This document shows, in pieces, positions 1 through 10,616 of a stretch of DNA of 64,000 nucleotides (its first letter is position 1; each line of letters opens with the position of its first letter). The notes beneath the pieces were generated by a model. It saw only the letters and a list, made by a program, of their open reading frames with translations. It made no database searches and was not told the origin of the DNA. Where the stretch lies: assembly GCA_948099385.1 (NCBI GenBank), contig CANUEZ040000116.1, forward strand, positions 10,608,001-10,672,000, given 5' to 3'. This DNA is from Fasciola hepatica. Lineage: Eukaryota > Platyhelminthes > Trematoda > Plagiorchiida > Fasciolidae. Position numbers and translations under genes: made by a program.

Positions 1-2540
1 ATGGCTATGCTGTTGGTTGTATCTCGAAAGATGCACTTTGTTAACAGTTTCGAGGATGATATCACAAATGTTGTGCACGTTTATCACTTATGTAATGTTT
101 TAGCTACTTCAGTGTTTGTTGTTTTATCTTCTTCAATCTTCACTGAGAAATAATCAGAGGCATGAAGTTTATCGGTCTTATAAACATTGAATTATTCCTA
201 AACTTTGTTATTGAAGATTGAAGCAATTTTTACTTTATTATTCACGGCATTTTAAAATAAATAAAAGTAAAACTATCCCATTAAACCTTTTGAATCCCCA
301 GTTAAAGTTCCAAATTTAGTGTACCGAGAGCGTGACGAGATGAGACGTTGAAGGATTTCCAGAATCACAACAACACACTGAGGTCACCGAATGCACATGT
401 CACCAAAAAAGACTTTCATATTCTAAACAAAGACTCTCAGGTTGGTAAGCTTAGGCGTTTTACTAGCAGCATTTGGTCCAAAACTGTGCAAGAAGCCAAT
501 GGCAAGCATTGGTCAAGACTTCTCCGTGACCTCTCTTTGGTTATGCAGGCCACAAAGCCAGCCCATTCACGATCATGAAGTGGTCACTGCCATTGGAGAC
601 AAGTTGAAAAACCTCACTAGCACACAAACCATGAGAAGCTATGTTTGAGATGAACCGATGTCCCTAATACAGAGAGGCATCAAGCTTTTATTTATCAACA
701 CTAAGGATCGATGCGTAGAAATACAGCTACGGTGATACGTTATTTCCTACTTATTGTGATCTTTCACAGTTTTCTTCCCGTAGAATTCACTTTATTCAAA
801 CGGTCAGAAATAAATGCATGCGTATTAAGCCGTCCAGTTGTCATCCAGTTTACCTGTTAGAAATAAGCACAGGCATTTTAACATGTTGAAAATCAGAACC
901 GTTGGTTTTTGTTTACAGCATATGATATTGATGTGTTTCAATGTACACTTATATCAATATCTACCATGAGGACAGTCCTACAGTTTCATTGCGGTGTCAT
1001 AGGTAAAAACTGAAAATATAATTTGTTAAATTATACTTTCAACGACAATTAATAGGGGATATTACACACGTTCACTTTACAGATCCCGTGAATCCTTTGA
1101 ACAAGAACCAGCAACATTCTCCGGAACACAAGAATCACCAACAACGAATAACAGAATATGTTGTACAAAATCTGCATTTATTATGCAATAAATCTACTTT
1201 GCTTTTTTTAAAACTGGTTATTCCTTGACACGTGTCGGTACCTTATTGGTTGAGTTCGGAAGGATGGATAATATAACAATGACAGATTAGATGATTAAAC
1301 AGAATATGGGTAACTTAAAAAATGTGGGTGACCATTTTAAGCAATTCTTTTAATGCATTTCGTATCCCAGGCTCTATCCTGATGGGGGTCAATTGGTGCT
1401 GTCCGAAGAATTTCAATTCAGTTGTCCGATCTTTGCTGGCACAAACCCAACGGGGTAAACTTCGGGTAGTGCTACCTACGTACTAGGTCAGTTGACACAA
1501 TGTGTGCCCGCATTATTACAGAACATAGGGCCGGCTTTCAAAAAAAAATGCAAACTAGTGGCTTAAAGCGACATGAAGGAAAATGTACGGAACTTCATTC
1601 TGAACTGTGGCGATGCCTATGTGGTTCTCTTAAGCGCCGGGTTAGCGCTGTCCAAAACTGTGAAACTATGTTGCTCTTCGCTTCCCCACAGGTCTCTCAT
1701 ATTGGCCCGAAGAAGTCCTCGCATAACCATGCCGGTTTTGTGAATATTATCTCGAAAGTTTAATAAATTATGCTCCGGTTTACTCCATGGAACCACGTGA
1801 TAATTCGCTCCGAGAGTTCATCACGAAGCGTGTTCAATGGACACACCTAGTGATGATGGAATCATTATACTCATGAGCATTTATAAGCAATTAGGTAAAT
1901 TTATCTGTATAACACTCTGATATCTGGTTCGTACAAACAAAAGCATAAATAACATAAACAAAGAAAATGTTGAAAACTCTAGAAAACATGTGAAAAAGCC
2001 ATCATACAAAAACCTTCTCTGAATTCGTTATGCACTTATTCCCGAAACTCACTTAATCGCGACCAAAAAGTCACCGCTGACAAAAGTACAACTGAACGAC
2101 AAATTTAGAACAGTAAAACACGACAATAGTGTCAGGGCAGGCCACAGGACTCTAAGCTTGAACCAGTGAAGTGCTTCGGATTTCTGCACAAGTGAACTTC
2201 CAGATGAATCCCGTTGGGCTGTTATTACTGTGTCTGCGTTGTGCTTCCCTTGTTTGCTCTGTGGATGAAACATGGTTAGCACTCAGTTCTTTGTCGGCAG
2301 ATTGTAGCTATCCCACTGTTATCATCTGGGTCCTTCTCTGAGTCTAGCTGCCCCCAGGAGTGCCACAAGTACGGGAAGTGTCTTGATAAAGTGGTAATGG
2401 CGATAAGCTGGGGAATACGGAGAACATGGGGGGGTGGTGGAGAGAGATTGTTGGCCAAAGTCAAGCAGATAGGTATAATACTGTTATATAGTGATGACCA
2501 AAGAGTGAAGGACGCTGCGCCCACTAACTTCACTGAGTGA
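1..2540. other. Unassigned AT-rich DNA in left arm
   Basis: No recognisable protein domain, RNA gene or LTR was seen on either strand. Open frames are short (under about 95 codons) and show no family motif. The same sequence is present in the right arm (38517-41057). Confidence 0.5.
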
Positions 2541-3143
2541 TGTAGGTTTAGGCGCACTCAGGGAACAAGTGAAGCCATCAAATGTCCACACAAACGCCAT
2601 TTTCTACCATCTCCTCCAGTAGCCTCACCTTCCAGTAGCTCTCGCTCCCCAACCACAGGCCCCAAGCGGCACTCCACTTCAGTATTACAGCCGCGCTCCC
2701 CCATCAAAGCCTCAGAGCCAAGACAGGACCCTGGTGCAACCATCAGCCCTCGCCGTACTACTTCCAATCCGTCCTCCGAGTCGTTGACAAGTGTTTTCAA
2801 CCACGACTCTCGCTCTAACGACTCTACCAACTACCTCCTAGCTGCTAGCTCAGCCGCGACACTTCGATGTTATCCTCATAAGTGCCGATCCAATCCTTCC
2901 ACGAGCCTACCTGGTACTCCTACCTGGTCAGCACTTGTTCAACTGATCACCCCTCACTCTGAATTGGCACCTCCTTATAGCGTACTCTCGGACCCTCCAG
3001 GTGGAAACCGGTTGGGCCACCATCCAGATTCGTCTAACGCCATCGTCCCTTTAAGTAGGAGTGACCTTCGGAGCCTTGCCAGTGCCACTCCCCCTTCCAT
3101 TGCCTCGCATCCCCTTCCACTGTCTTTCCTCCTCTCTTATTAA
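2541..3143 (+). pseudogene. LINE ORF1-like Ser/Pro-rich frame (CR1-like element), 5' part
   Basis: An open frame of about 200 codons follows a TGA at 2538-2540. It encodes a Ser/Pro/Thr-rich, His-containing polypeptide with no clear catalytic motif. It lies on the same strand and upstream of a CR1-type LINE endonuclease domain that resumes beyond the BEL-A insertion (29696 onward, endonuclease from 30476), so I infer it is the ORF1 or leader part of that LINE, split by BEL-A at 3158/29696. The same frame is present in the right arm on the minus strand at 37914-38516. Assignment as ORF1 is by position and composition only; a chance frame in a GC-rich leader is the alternative. Confidence 0.4.
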
Positions 3144-3158
3144 ATGGGTCACACCAAT

Positions 3159-3582
3159 TGTAAAGGAGTTCGGGAAGCCCGTTCCATGCATTAGCATCCA
3201 TATTGCAAACGACATTTATCATTCGTATGAACTATCTTTGCTGGAATTCTTATTGTTTGTTTTATTTCTCTAAATCTTTGTCACAAACCGGACTCCTACC
3301 GTTGCCTCGAGCGAGAGTCGCTCAGCTTGAATGCCGTTGTGACTGTATTTGGTAATCTCATCTTCTGTATCTAACCTTTTGTTGTAACCCAGCTGCAGTT
3401 GTTGATTTGTTGTACAAATTGGAGCGAAAGTGCCAGAAGGAATAATATTGAGGTTTGATTATTGTAAAATTAATTGATTTCTTGTATATAGTACCGTAGC
3501 TATTTGGAATGGGCTTTGTTTTGAGTTGTGTCGAAATTGGTTGCTACGCGTCGCTCGAACGTTCCGGTGGCTGGACTATACA
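3159..3582 (+). repeat. BEL-A 5' LTR
   Basis: 424 bp, TG...CA termini, same length as the 3' LTR and the solo LTR at 37475-37898. It contains the three short blocks shared with the BEL-B and BEL-C LTRs (3447-3457, 3489-3499, 3536-3560), probably part of the promoter/R-U5 core. Confidence 0.95.
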
Positions 3583-3612
3583 GTCTTCAATAATCTTGGC
3601 AATTGCTGAGAC
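3583..3612 (+). promoter_or_regulatory. Candidate primer-binding region of BEL-A
   Basis: The 30 bp between the 5' LTR and the Gag start contain a TGGCAATTGCTGAG stretch beginning about 14 bp after the LTR. A TGG-initiated tRNA-complementary site is expected here, but I could not match it to a specific tRNA. Confidence 0.3.
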
Positions 3613-5544
3613 ATGAAATTACGCAGCAAATCGGCAAACCGTTCGGAATCAAAGGACAATACCCTGCATGTGAACCAACCCCCTTTGCCCGTAGGCGATG
3701 GTCATGTTTCTTGCTCATGCTCTAGTACATCGGGTTGTTCTAGGGATAACTCGGTTTCCCATAGAGCTAGAGCTGATTTGTTGTTAGCTGAGTTGAAGGA
3801 GAAGCAGGTTGCAGAACAATCAGAGTTAGATAAGCAACGTAAGCTGCTCCAGGTGAGGAATGAGACGGAAATGGCGAAAATGCATTTGGCACTCACTGAG
3901 GAAGAGGAAGATCTAGTCAACAGAGATGAAGTCAAGGGTGGAGTATTGGTCAGTGAACATCTTTCTCGTTACTTAGGTGATTGCCGCGTGCAGAACGATG
4001 CACCACGAACAACAAGCTTGGTTACAGTGGCTGAACCTGCAGTGAATTATCGTTTGGACTTACCCAGGGTGGAACTGGAGTCATTTGCGGGCTGATCGTC
4101 AACGTACTTGAGGTTTGTGAAACAGTTCGTTTATTACGTCGAAGGTAGAGTTCGAGACGATGGCCAGCGCCTACTTTATTTGATGCATTACTGTAAGGGA
4201 CAAGCAAGGGATGCGATTGCCGAATGTGTTATGTTGCCTCCAACACTGGCATACAATAGGGCTAGGGAAATCCTTAAAGATCTGTATGGACAAGATCGTG
4301 TAGTGGCTCATTCACTGATTGACGGCTTACTACAAGGTTTGAAGCCTCTGGTGGAAGATTCGGATGCCCTGACCAAGTTGTCGTTAAAAATGCTGAACTG
4401 TGAAGTTGCCCTCACGCAGATGAATTGCATGTCAGACCTGAACTCATTGCAGACTATTTAGCGTATCACTCGATCGCTACCAACGCGTCTCCAGGATTTG
4501 TGGGCTAGGACCGTTGATGATATATTGGGAGGAGGAGACGAACCGAGGTTCCAAGATCTGCAGCACCTAGTGTCCCATGAGGCACCGATTGCCCGAAGTA
4601 GGTTTGGCAAACTGGCTGCCAATAGCAAGGCCCAGGAGTATTCGCGGTCATCCAGTTGGAGGAATTATGCACAAAACCAGCATCCAGAAGCGACACGTTT
4701 CATGCCAAATCAGGGTAGTACTTTGTTGGTCGCAGCTAATTGGTGTTCGGTATGTAATGGAATACACGCACTTGAGGAATTTCAGCGATTCCTTTCTCGT
4801 GATAAACCCGGTCGTTGGGCATTGATCAAAGAAATCAAGGCTTGTTTTTCGTGTCTCAAGTGTGGACATCTGTCTAGCAACTGTTCTGTTTCCAAACCAT
4901 GTTCAACATCAGGTTGTCCGAAACGGCACCACCCTCTACTGCATGTTGCACAGAAGCAGTGCACCGATCGAGTCACGCAAGATACAACACAAGGGCTGCA
5001 ACTGGATAAGCTGGGTACGGACAGTGCAGAAAGGCCTGGGCAGTGGACCAATAATTGTGCGGCTACTCTTAGGCCAGAATGTCGGGTCAGTTTGGGTGTA
5101 CTACCAGTGCGAGTAGACGGACCGGGGGGCTCTGTGGAGGCCTACGCTCTGCTTGACAGCGGGTCTGGTGTGACTCTAATACAAAAAGATGTTATGGAGC
5201 TGGTGGTCCTGAAGGCATCCCCGACCTCACTTTCGATTTCGACCGTAAATGGGACTACCACTTGGAATTCGGTAATAACGGAGCTGCTACTGAACTCATT
5301 GTCAGAAAATGATTTCATGAATGTAGAGAGAGCCTTTTGTGTTGATAGGTTACCAATCGAAGCAGTCCAGTACTGCACAGATGCGGACATTTTATCCTGG
5401 CCTCACCTACATTGCGTCCAAAGACGGAATCTGGAAGATTCGAGAGTGCGAATCCTGATAGGTGCCGACGTCCCAGAAGCACATTGGGCATTAGAGCAAA
5501 GATGCGGCAAAAGAAAACAACCCTATGCTGTGCGGACGATTTAA
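3613..5544 (+). pseudogene. BEL-A gag-protease, broken by three stops
   Basis: Frame 1 from ATG 3613 encodes a BEL/Pao Gag: an N-terminal coiled-coil-like Glu/Lys-rich segment (about 3770-3920), a capsid-like region resembling that of the BEL-B elements (LDLPRVEL, then FVKQF and LLYLMHYCKGQARDAI), and three Cys/His knuckles near 4740-4950 (the first has lost its last Cys). A retropepsin-like protease follows with LLDSGSGVTLI near 5150. In-frame stops are TGA 4093-4095, TAG 4459-4461 and TAA 5542-5544. The last falls one codon before the Gly-Trp motif that begins the RT linker. In an intact element Gag packages the RNA and the protease cuts the polyprotein. Confidence 0.9.
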
Positions 5545-8415
5545 GGATGGATTGTTCTCGGTCCGATAAACCAGGAACCACGCTTTGTGAGGACAATAAA
5601 CCACATTGGGAGGGGAATGGACCCCTTAGCAGAACAGATCGATCGACTATACAACGCCGATTTCTGCGATGGGTGTGCATCAAAAAACTCTCCTTCATTA
5701 GAAGACAAACAGGCCGTTGATATGGTTTCCAACGCCACAACCTGGTTGGACGGACACTATGAAGTTGCACTTCCGTGGAGCAATCCTGACGTAAGACTTC
5801 CAAATAACTATTGTGGCCAAAGAGAGATTGAACGGCTTGAGAAAAAGATTTGCGCGTGACCCAGAATTCTTTGACATATACTCTACAATAATAGAGGGTT
5901 ATGTGTGCAAGGGCCACGCCCAGTTAGTGCCCGATGTACAGCTGAAAATGGGTTTTGAGCCAAGGTGGTACTTACCACATCACGCAGTTACGAACCCTAA
6001 AAAGCCTAGCAAGTTGAGGGTGGTGTTTGACTGTGCGGCTGCATTCCAGGGACGCTCCTTGAATGATTACTTGCTACAGGGACCGGATACAACAGCAAGC
6101 TTAGTTGGAGTGTTGCTTCATTTTCGCAAGGAATCTGTCGCATTGGCTGCGCATATTGAAGAAATGTTCGTGCAGGTTCGAGTGCCGACGAGAGACAAAG
6201 GAGAACTGAGGTTCCTCTGGTGGGAAAATGGTCGACTAGTTGGTAATCTTGTTGAATATCAGATGAATGCCCACCCCTTTGGTGCCACTTCCTCCCCATT
6301 TTGTGCAAATTTCGCGTTACGTCGCACGGCAGGCGATTGGGGAGGACAATATGAGGATTACGTCTCCAGGGCCGCGTATAACAACTTCTATGTAGACGAC
6401 TGTCTTGTTTCTTTGCCTACACCGGAGGATGCAAGAGTTTTTGCTGTCCAGATGAGTGAGTTACTATCACGAGGTGGATTCTGGCTTCATAAATGGGTGT
6501 GTAATCGTAAGGAGGTGCTGGATATTTTACCAAAATCTGCGCTGGCTCATCCCACCTTGGAAATAGATGATTGCGCGCCTGTGCCGGAGAGGACGTTGGG
6601 GTTAGAATGGAACGCAATAGAAGACACGTTCCAGTTTTCATTCGCAACACGCGAAAAACCTCAAACAAGGCGCGGCTTGTTGTCTATAGTATCATCCAGT
6701 TCGACCCACTAGGGTTGGTTTCACCTTTCATTCTGCCAGGCGAGGTGTTATTGCAATCACTGTGTCGCTTGAATCTTGGTTGGGACGACCCAATTGGAGA
6801 AGAACCCTTACGATGCTGGAACGAGTGGTCCAGAAGTATGGAACAACTATGCGCATTCAAAATTCAGCGTTCTATTATTAGAGGTGACTCACTGAACGAA
6901 GGTGTACAGCTTCATGTATTTTGTGACGCTTCTGAAGTTGGCTATGGGGTGGTGGCGTATTCCAGAATGGTTTCAAGGGACATAGCCCCCTACCGTGCCC
7001 TACTATTCTCTAAGTCAAGGGTAGCTCCTCTGAAGACCGTAACGATCCCTCGATTGGAGTTAGCCGCAGCAAGACTGACCGTTGGAGTTTCTCGGATTCT
7101 TATGGAAGAAACTGGAATCAAGTTTGGTAAGATCTACTACTGGACGGACTCTGCTAGTTTTGCACTACATAAACAACACTAAAACGAAATTCAGTACGTA
7201 CTTTGCGAACCGTTTGGCTGAAATCCATCAGTGGTCTGAACCCTGGCAGTGGCGTCATGTCAGATCGGAGGCTAACCCCGCAGACTTGGCATCAAGAGGC
7301 ACAACATCACCGAGTGATATCAGCTGCTGGTTCGAAGGTCCTAAGTTCTTGGTGAACGATGAAACTTCATGGCCGACCAGTCCTACGGTGTCTGCAGCAC
7401 CATCAAACGTTGAGTTAAAGCAGCCTTCGAGTGCAGTTCTCACAGTGTTGCAGGATGCATGGACGGACGCATTTCTATCTAGGCACTCCAGTTGGTTTCA
7501 CTTGCTGAAGTCGGTAGCGTGGTTAACCCGTTTTAAAATGTACATGGCAGTCATGAGAGGCGGGCGCAAGGATCTAGGATTGACAACTGGGCCCTTGAAG
7601 GTAAACGACATTGCTAAAGCGGAGGAAAGTGTTATTTTGATTGTACAAGCTAAGGTCTATGGCGAAGAGTTAAAATGGCTACGAGACAGGAGCAATAACC
7701 TATGTCCGATGAACAGGACCCTATTAAAGCTCGATCCAATTTTATTAAATGGAATTATTTGTGTCGGAGGACGGCTGAACTACTCCAGTCAGCTTCAGGG
7801 TGTGAAACATCCGGTGATACTACCCAAGACTCACCCGATTACAGACTCGATAATCCGATGGTATCACGCGATGGAAGGACACGCAGGACCTTCGCAGTTA
7901 CTCGCGGAACTTCGCAAAAAATTTGGATTGTACAGGGGAGAGCTGCCGTCAAGCGAGTACATGGAGGATTTTGGAAATGCCGGAAGCATTGGGCGGTCGT
8001 AGGCAATCAGATGATGGTTCCTCTACCAGCCACTAGAGTCCAACAAGGTTGGTTTCCGTTCAAATACGTCAGAATAGACTATTTTGGTCAATTTGCGGTT
8101 AAACATGGGCGCAGCATGGAGAAACGAAATGGATGCATCTTCACCTGCCTACAGATGCGTGCGGTACAAATTGAAGTTTCTTATTCTCTAAGCACGGATT
8201 CATTCATTATGACATTGCTGCGTTTCATCTCGAGGAGAGGGGCGAGATTTTTAGTGATAACGGTACAAACTTTGTTGGGGCTCAATAGGAATTGAAGTAC
8301 CTAATGGGAAACTAGTCTAGTAATAAGACTGCGGATAGATTGTTGCAACGGGGCGTGCAGTTGCATTTCAACCCCCCACATGCTAGTCACCGTAGTGGCA
8401 TATGGGAGATCATGG
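5545..8415 (+). pseudogene. BEL-A reverse transcriptase-RNase H-integrase, frameshifted
   Basis: Successive fragments switch between frames 1 and 2, with shifts near 5820-5860, 6690-6710, 7160-7180, 7930-8000 and 8240-8260. Recognisable parts in order are the RT fingers/palm (WYLPHHAVTNPKKPSKLRVV near 5968), FYVDD at 6386-6400, RNase H (FCDASEVGYG near 6920), an H2C2 integrase zinc region near 7865, and the integrase core with SDNGTNF near 8252 and SHRSGIWE near 8388. In RT motif A the usual catalytic Asp is His (codon 6152-6154), so this polymerase would be dead. The frame is cut at 8415 by BEL-B1, just after the integrase Glu, and resumes at 28532. Confidence 0.9.
8411..8415 (+). repeat. 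Target-site duplication of BEL-B1, left copy (CATGG)
   Basis: CATGG precedes the B1 5' LTR and is repeated at 28527-28531 after its 3' LTR. BEL elements make 5-bp duplications. Confidence 0.95.
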
Positions 8416-8792
8416 TGTAACAGCCGGTCGTGAAAAATCCCCCTTTTTCCCTCGCGATTCAGTGTTTTTCCCAACATCACTCATTTCCATACACTATTGA
8501 CTTGTCTTTACGAACTGGTTGTTTTTCTGAACCAATTGTTGTTTGTTCACGCCCAGAGCGCTACTTTGGCACATCCTTGTTCAGGACCTGCGTAACGCAC
8601 GTGCTGTCTGCTCACACGCTGCTATTCGGTTTCTCGTTGTTGAGTCCTTGTGATCGTATTATTGAGGTTTGTATATTGTTTATGTCATTGTTTGTTGTAA
8701 TAATCTAGTATCGTAGAATATCACGGATAATCGTCTTTTGATTTCGGGATCCGTTGCGAATTTGGCTACGCATTGCTCAAACGTTCGTAACA
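8416..8792 (+). repeat. BEL-B1 5' LTR
   Basis: 377 bp. It matches the other five BEL-B LTRs, with B1-specific differences such as TTGTTGTAATAATC in place of TTATTTTAATAATC. Confidence 0.95.
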
Positions 8793-8833
8793 ATACTCAA
8801 TAGATCAATTTGGAACGAGGAAAATCACGCAAA

Positions 8834-10194
8834 ATGCCAAGAAAAGGATCAAAAGCAGTCGAATCCGGACAGGAAGTAATACGGCAAGTCTCTGGGGAGG
8901 TTTTGGGTACATATGATTCTTTAGTTAATGCTAGATCGCCTAGTCCTGTCAGTGCTAGTTCATGTGTTATTGGGAACAATATTGATCGTAAGGATGTCGA
9001 TTTATATAAGCTGAGAATGCTAGAACTAGAGCAACAGTTACTATCGGCTAGACTACAGGCACAGGAAGCAGAGGAAAAGTGTACACAGAAAGAGCGAGAG
9101 CATGAGACCAGTGACTTCGACACCTCCGATAGGTTAGGGTGCAATAAGGTAGGGAACCCCACGCCGGTCGCCAACTACAAACCACCATCGATCGATCTGC
9201 CTAGAGTGGAGTTAACGGTTTTCGACGGGCGAGCTGAGCAATACTGCAAGTTTTTCAAGCAGTTCTAGACGTTCGTTGAAAATAAGGTAACCGACCCTGG
9301 GCAAAGGCTTCTTTACCTTACTCACTACTGCCGAGGCCGAGCAAGAGAAGCTATCGACGGGTGCACCATGCTCGACCCAGAACAAGGCTACACAAGGGCA
9401 AGGAAGATTCTAAGGGACTTGTTTGGCCAACCTTTCAAAGTAGCCCGTAACCTAATAGAGGGCGTGATGGCAGAGGCAAAGAAAACCAAGGGCGACGTCT
9501 ACACCATGGCCGACCTGGTGATCAAGATGCAGAACTGCTCAATAGCCCTCGACCATTTAGGTTACAGGGCTGACCTAGACGCCATGCACACTTTGGAAGG
9601 TATAGTCCGTCACCTCTCTCCCGAACTACAGGGTCGGTGGGCGGAAGAAGCAGAACGGATAAGCCGAAGCGACAGAGAAGCCAACTTCGAAGACCTGACT
9701 GAATACTTAGACAGGCAAACGAAGATAGCTGACAGCAGATTCGGCCGACTCATCCGGGACAGCAACCGAGCAAACAAGCTCAGTACTAGCCAAGTCCAAG
9801 TCCCTGTACGGGAACATCCAAAGTACCAGCCTTGGACCAATACACACGTCACTTCACGAGATGCTACGGCGAAACCAAATTGCAGATCCTGTGGTACTAG
9901 CCATGGCCTACCAGAATGCCCCAAGTTCGGCAACGCCACAATAGACGAACGGTGGGGACTGGCGAGGATGGCAGGAGCATGTTTTATCTGTCTCAACACC
10001 ACGCACCGGGCAGCAGCTTGTAGAACAAGGAATCGATGTGGTTACGAGGGCTGCACGGGCAGACACCATCGGTTGCTGCATCAGGCGAGAGTAACCATAT
10101 CCGAGGCGAGTGCCAAGCCCTGCGTGATTTGTTCAACTTCACAATCTGCCAGTAAACCGGTACGTTTAGGCGTAGTGGCCGTGGGAGTAGTGAC
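8834..10194 (+). pseudogene. BEL-B1 gag, 5' coding segment (one stop)
   Basis: ATG 8834 starts the Gag frame (MPRKGSKAVE), preceded by the shared leader after the LTR. A TAG at 9266-9268 replaces the Glu codon seen in B2 and B3. The capsid-like domain and the three Cys/His knuckles (9890-10075) are otherwise preserved. The frame runs to the GTGAC at 10190-10194 where B2 inserted and resumes in register at 16903. Any frame continuing into the B2 LTR is accidental. Confidence 0.92.
10190..10194 (+). repeat. Target-site duplication of BEL-B2, left copy (GTGAC)
   Basis: GTGAC here and at 16903-16907, directly abutting the B2 LTRs. Confidence 0.95.
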
Positions 10195-10574
10195 TGTAAC
10201 AGCCGGTCGTGGAAAATCCCCCTTTTTTCCCTCGCGATTCAGTGTTTTTTCCCAACATCACTCATTTCCATACACTATTGACTTGTCTTTACGAACTGGT
10301 TGTTTTTCTGGACCAATTGTTGTTTGTTCGCGCCCAGAGCGCTATTTTGGCACATCCTTGTTCAGGACCTGCGTGACGCACGTGCTGTCTGCTCACACGC
10401 TGCTATTCGGTTTCTCGTTGTTGAGACTTTGTGATCGTATTATTGAGGTTTGTATATTGTTTATGTCATTGTTTATTTTAATAATCTAGTATCGTAGAAT
10501 TATCACGGATAATCGCCTTCTGATTTCGGGATCCGTTGCGAATTTGGCTACGCATTGCTCAAACGGTCGTAACA
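10195..10574 (+). repeat. BEL-B2 5' LTR
   Basis: 380 bp, TGTAACAG...GTAACA. Shared LTR blocks are at 10442-10459, 10487-10497 and 10541-10560. A six-T run after the early C-run is shared by both B2 LTRs; B3 has five. Confidence 0.96.
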
Positions 10575-10616
10575 ATACTCAATAGATCTATTTGGAACGA
10601 GGAAAATTCACGCAAA
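10575..10616 (+). promoter_or_regulatory. BEL-B2 leader with candidate primer-binding site
   Basis: The leader begins ATACTCAATAGATC and contains TGGAACGAGG at 10593-10602, a possible tRNA-complementary site. BEL-C has a similar TACTCAA followed by TGGAAC just inside its LTR. The priming tRNA is not identified. Confidence 0.35.

Larger units (their letters stand above)
1..3158 (+). repeat. Left arm of giant inverted repeat, outer segment
   Basis: This stretch is repeated in inverted orientation at 37899-41057. The coordinates pair as p+q=41058 up to about 1530 and 41057 afterwards; the one-base shift is an A-run of 9 here against 10 in the partner. Stretches compared by eye are nearly identical. 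Position 1 pairs with 41057, so the arm may continue left of the window. Apart from the LINE-derived 3' part (2541-3158) I recognise no gene. Small open frames such as 348-578 recur in both arms only because the DNA is duplicated. Confidence 0.95.

Noticed and set aside
348..578. Small conserved gene because the frame recurs at 40480-40710
   Set aside because: Recurrence is explained by the inverted duplication; there is no recognised motif.
8430..8708. 92-codon open frame inside the BEL-B LTR, repeated in all six LTRs
   Set aside because: Its presence in all copies follows from LTR near-identity; there is no protein motif, and LTR sequence is expected to be regulatory.
9368..10489. Apparent Gag-LTR fusion frame
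   Set aside because: B1 gag simply runs into the B2 LTR at the GTGAC insertion site; the extra residues are accidental.
10536..10616. In-frame extension of the B2 polyprotein upstream into the LTR
   Set aside because: It begins with TTG, not ATG, and lies in LTR and primer-region sequence; B1 and B3 place the start at the MPRKG position.
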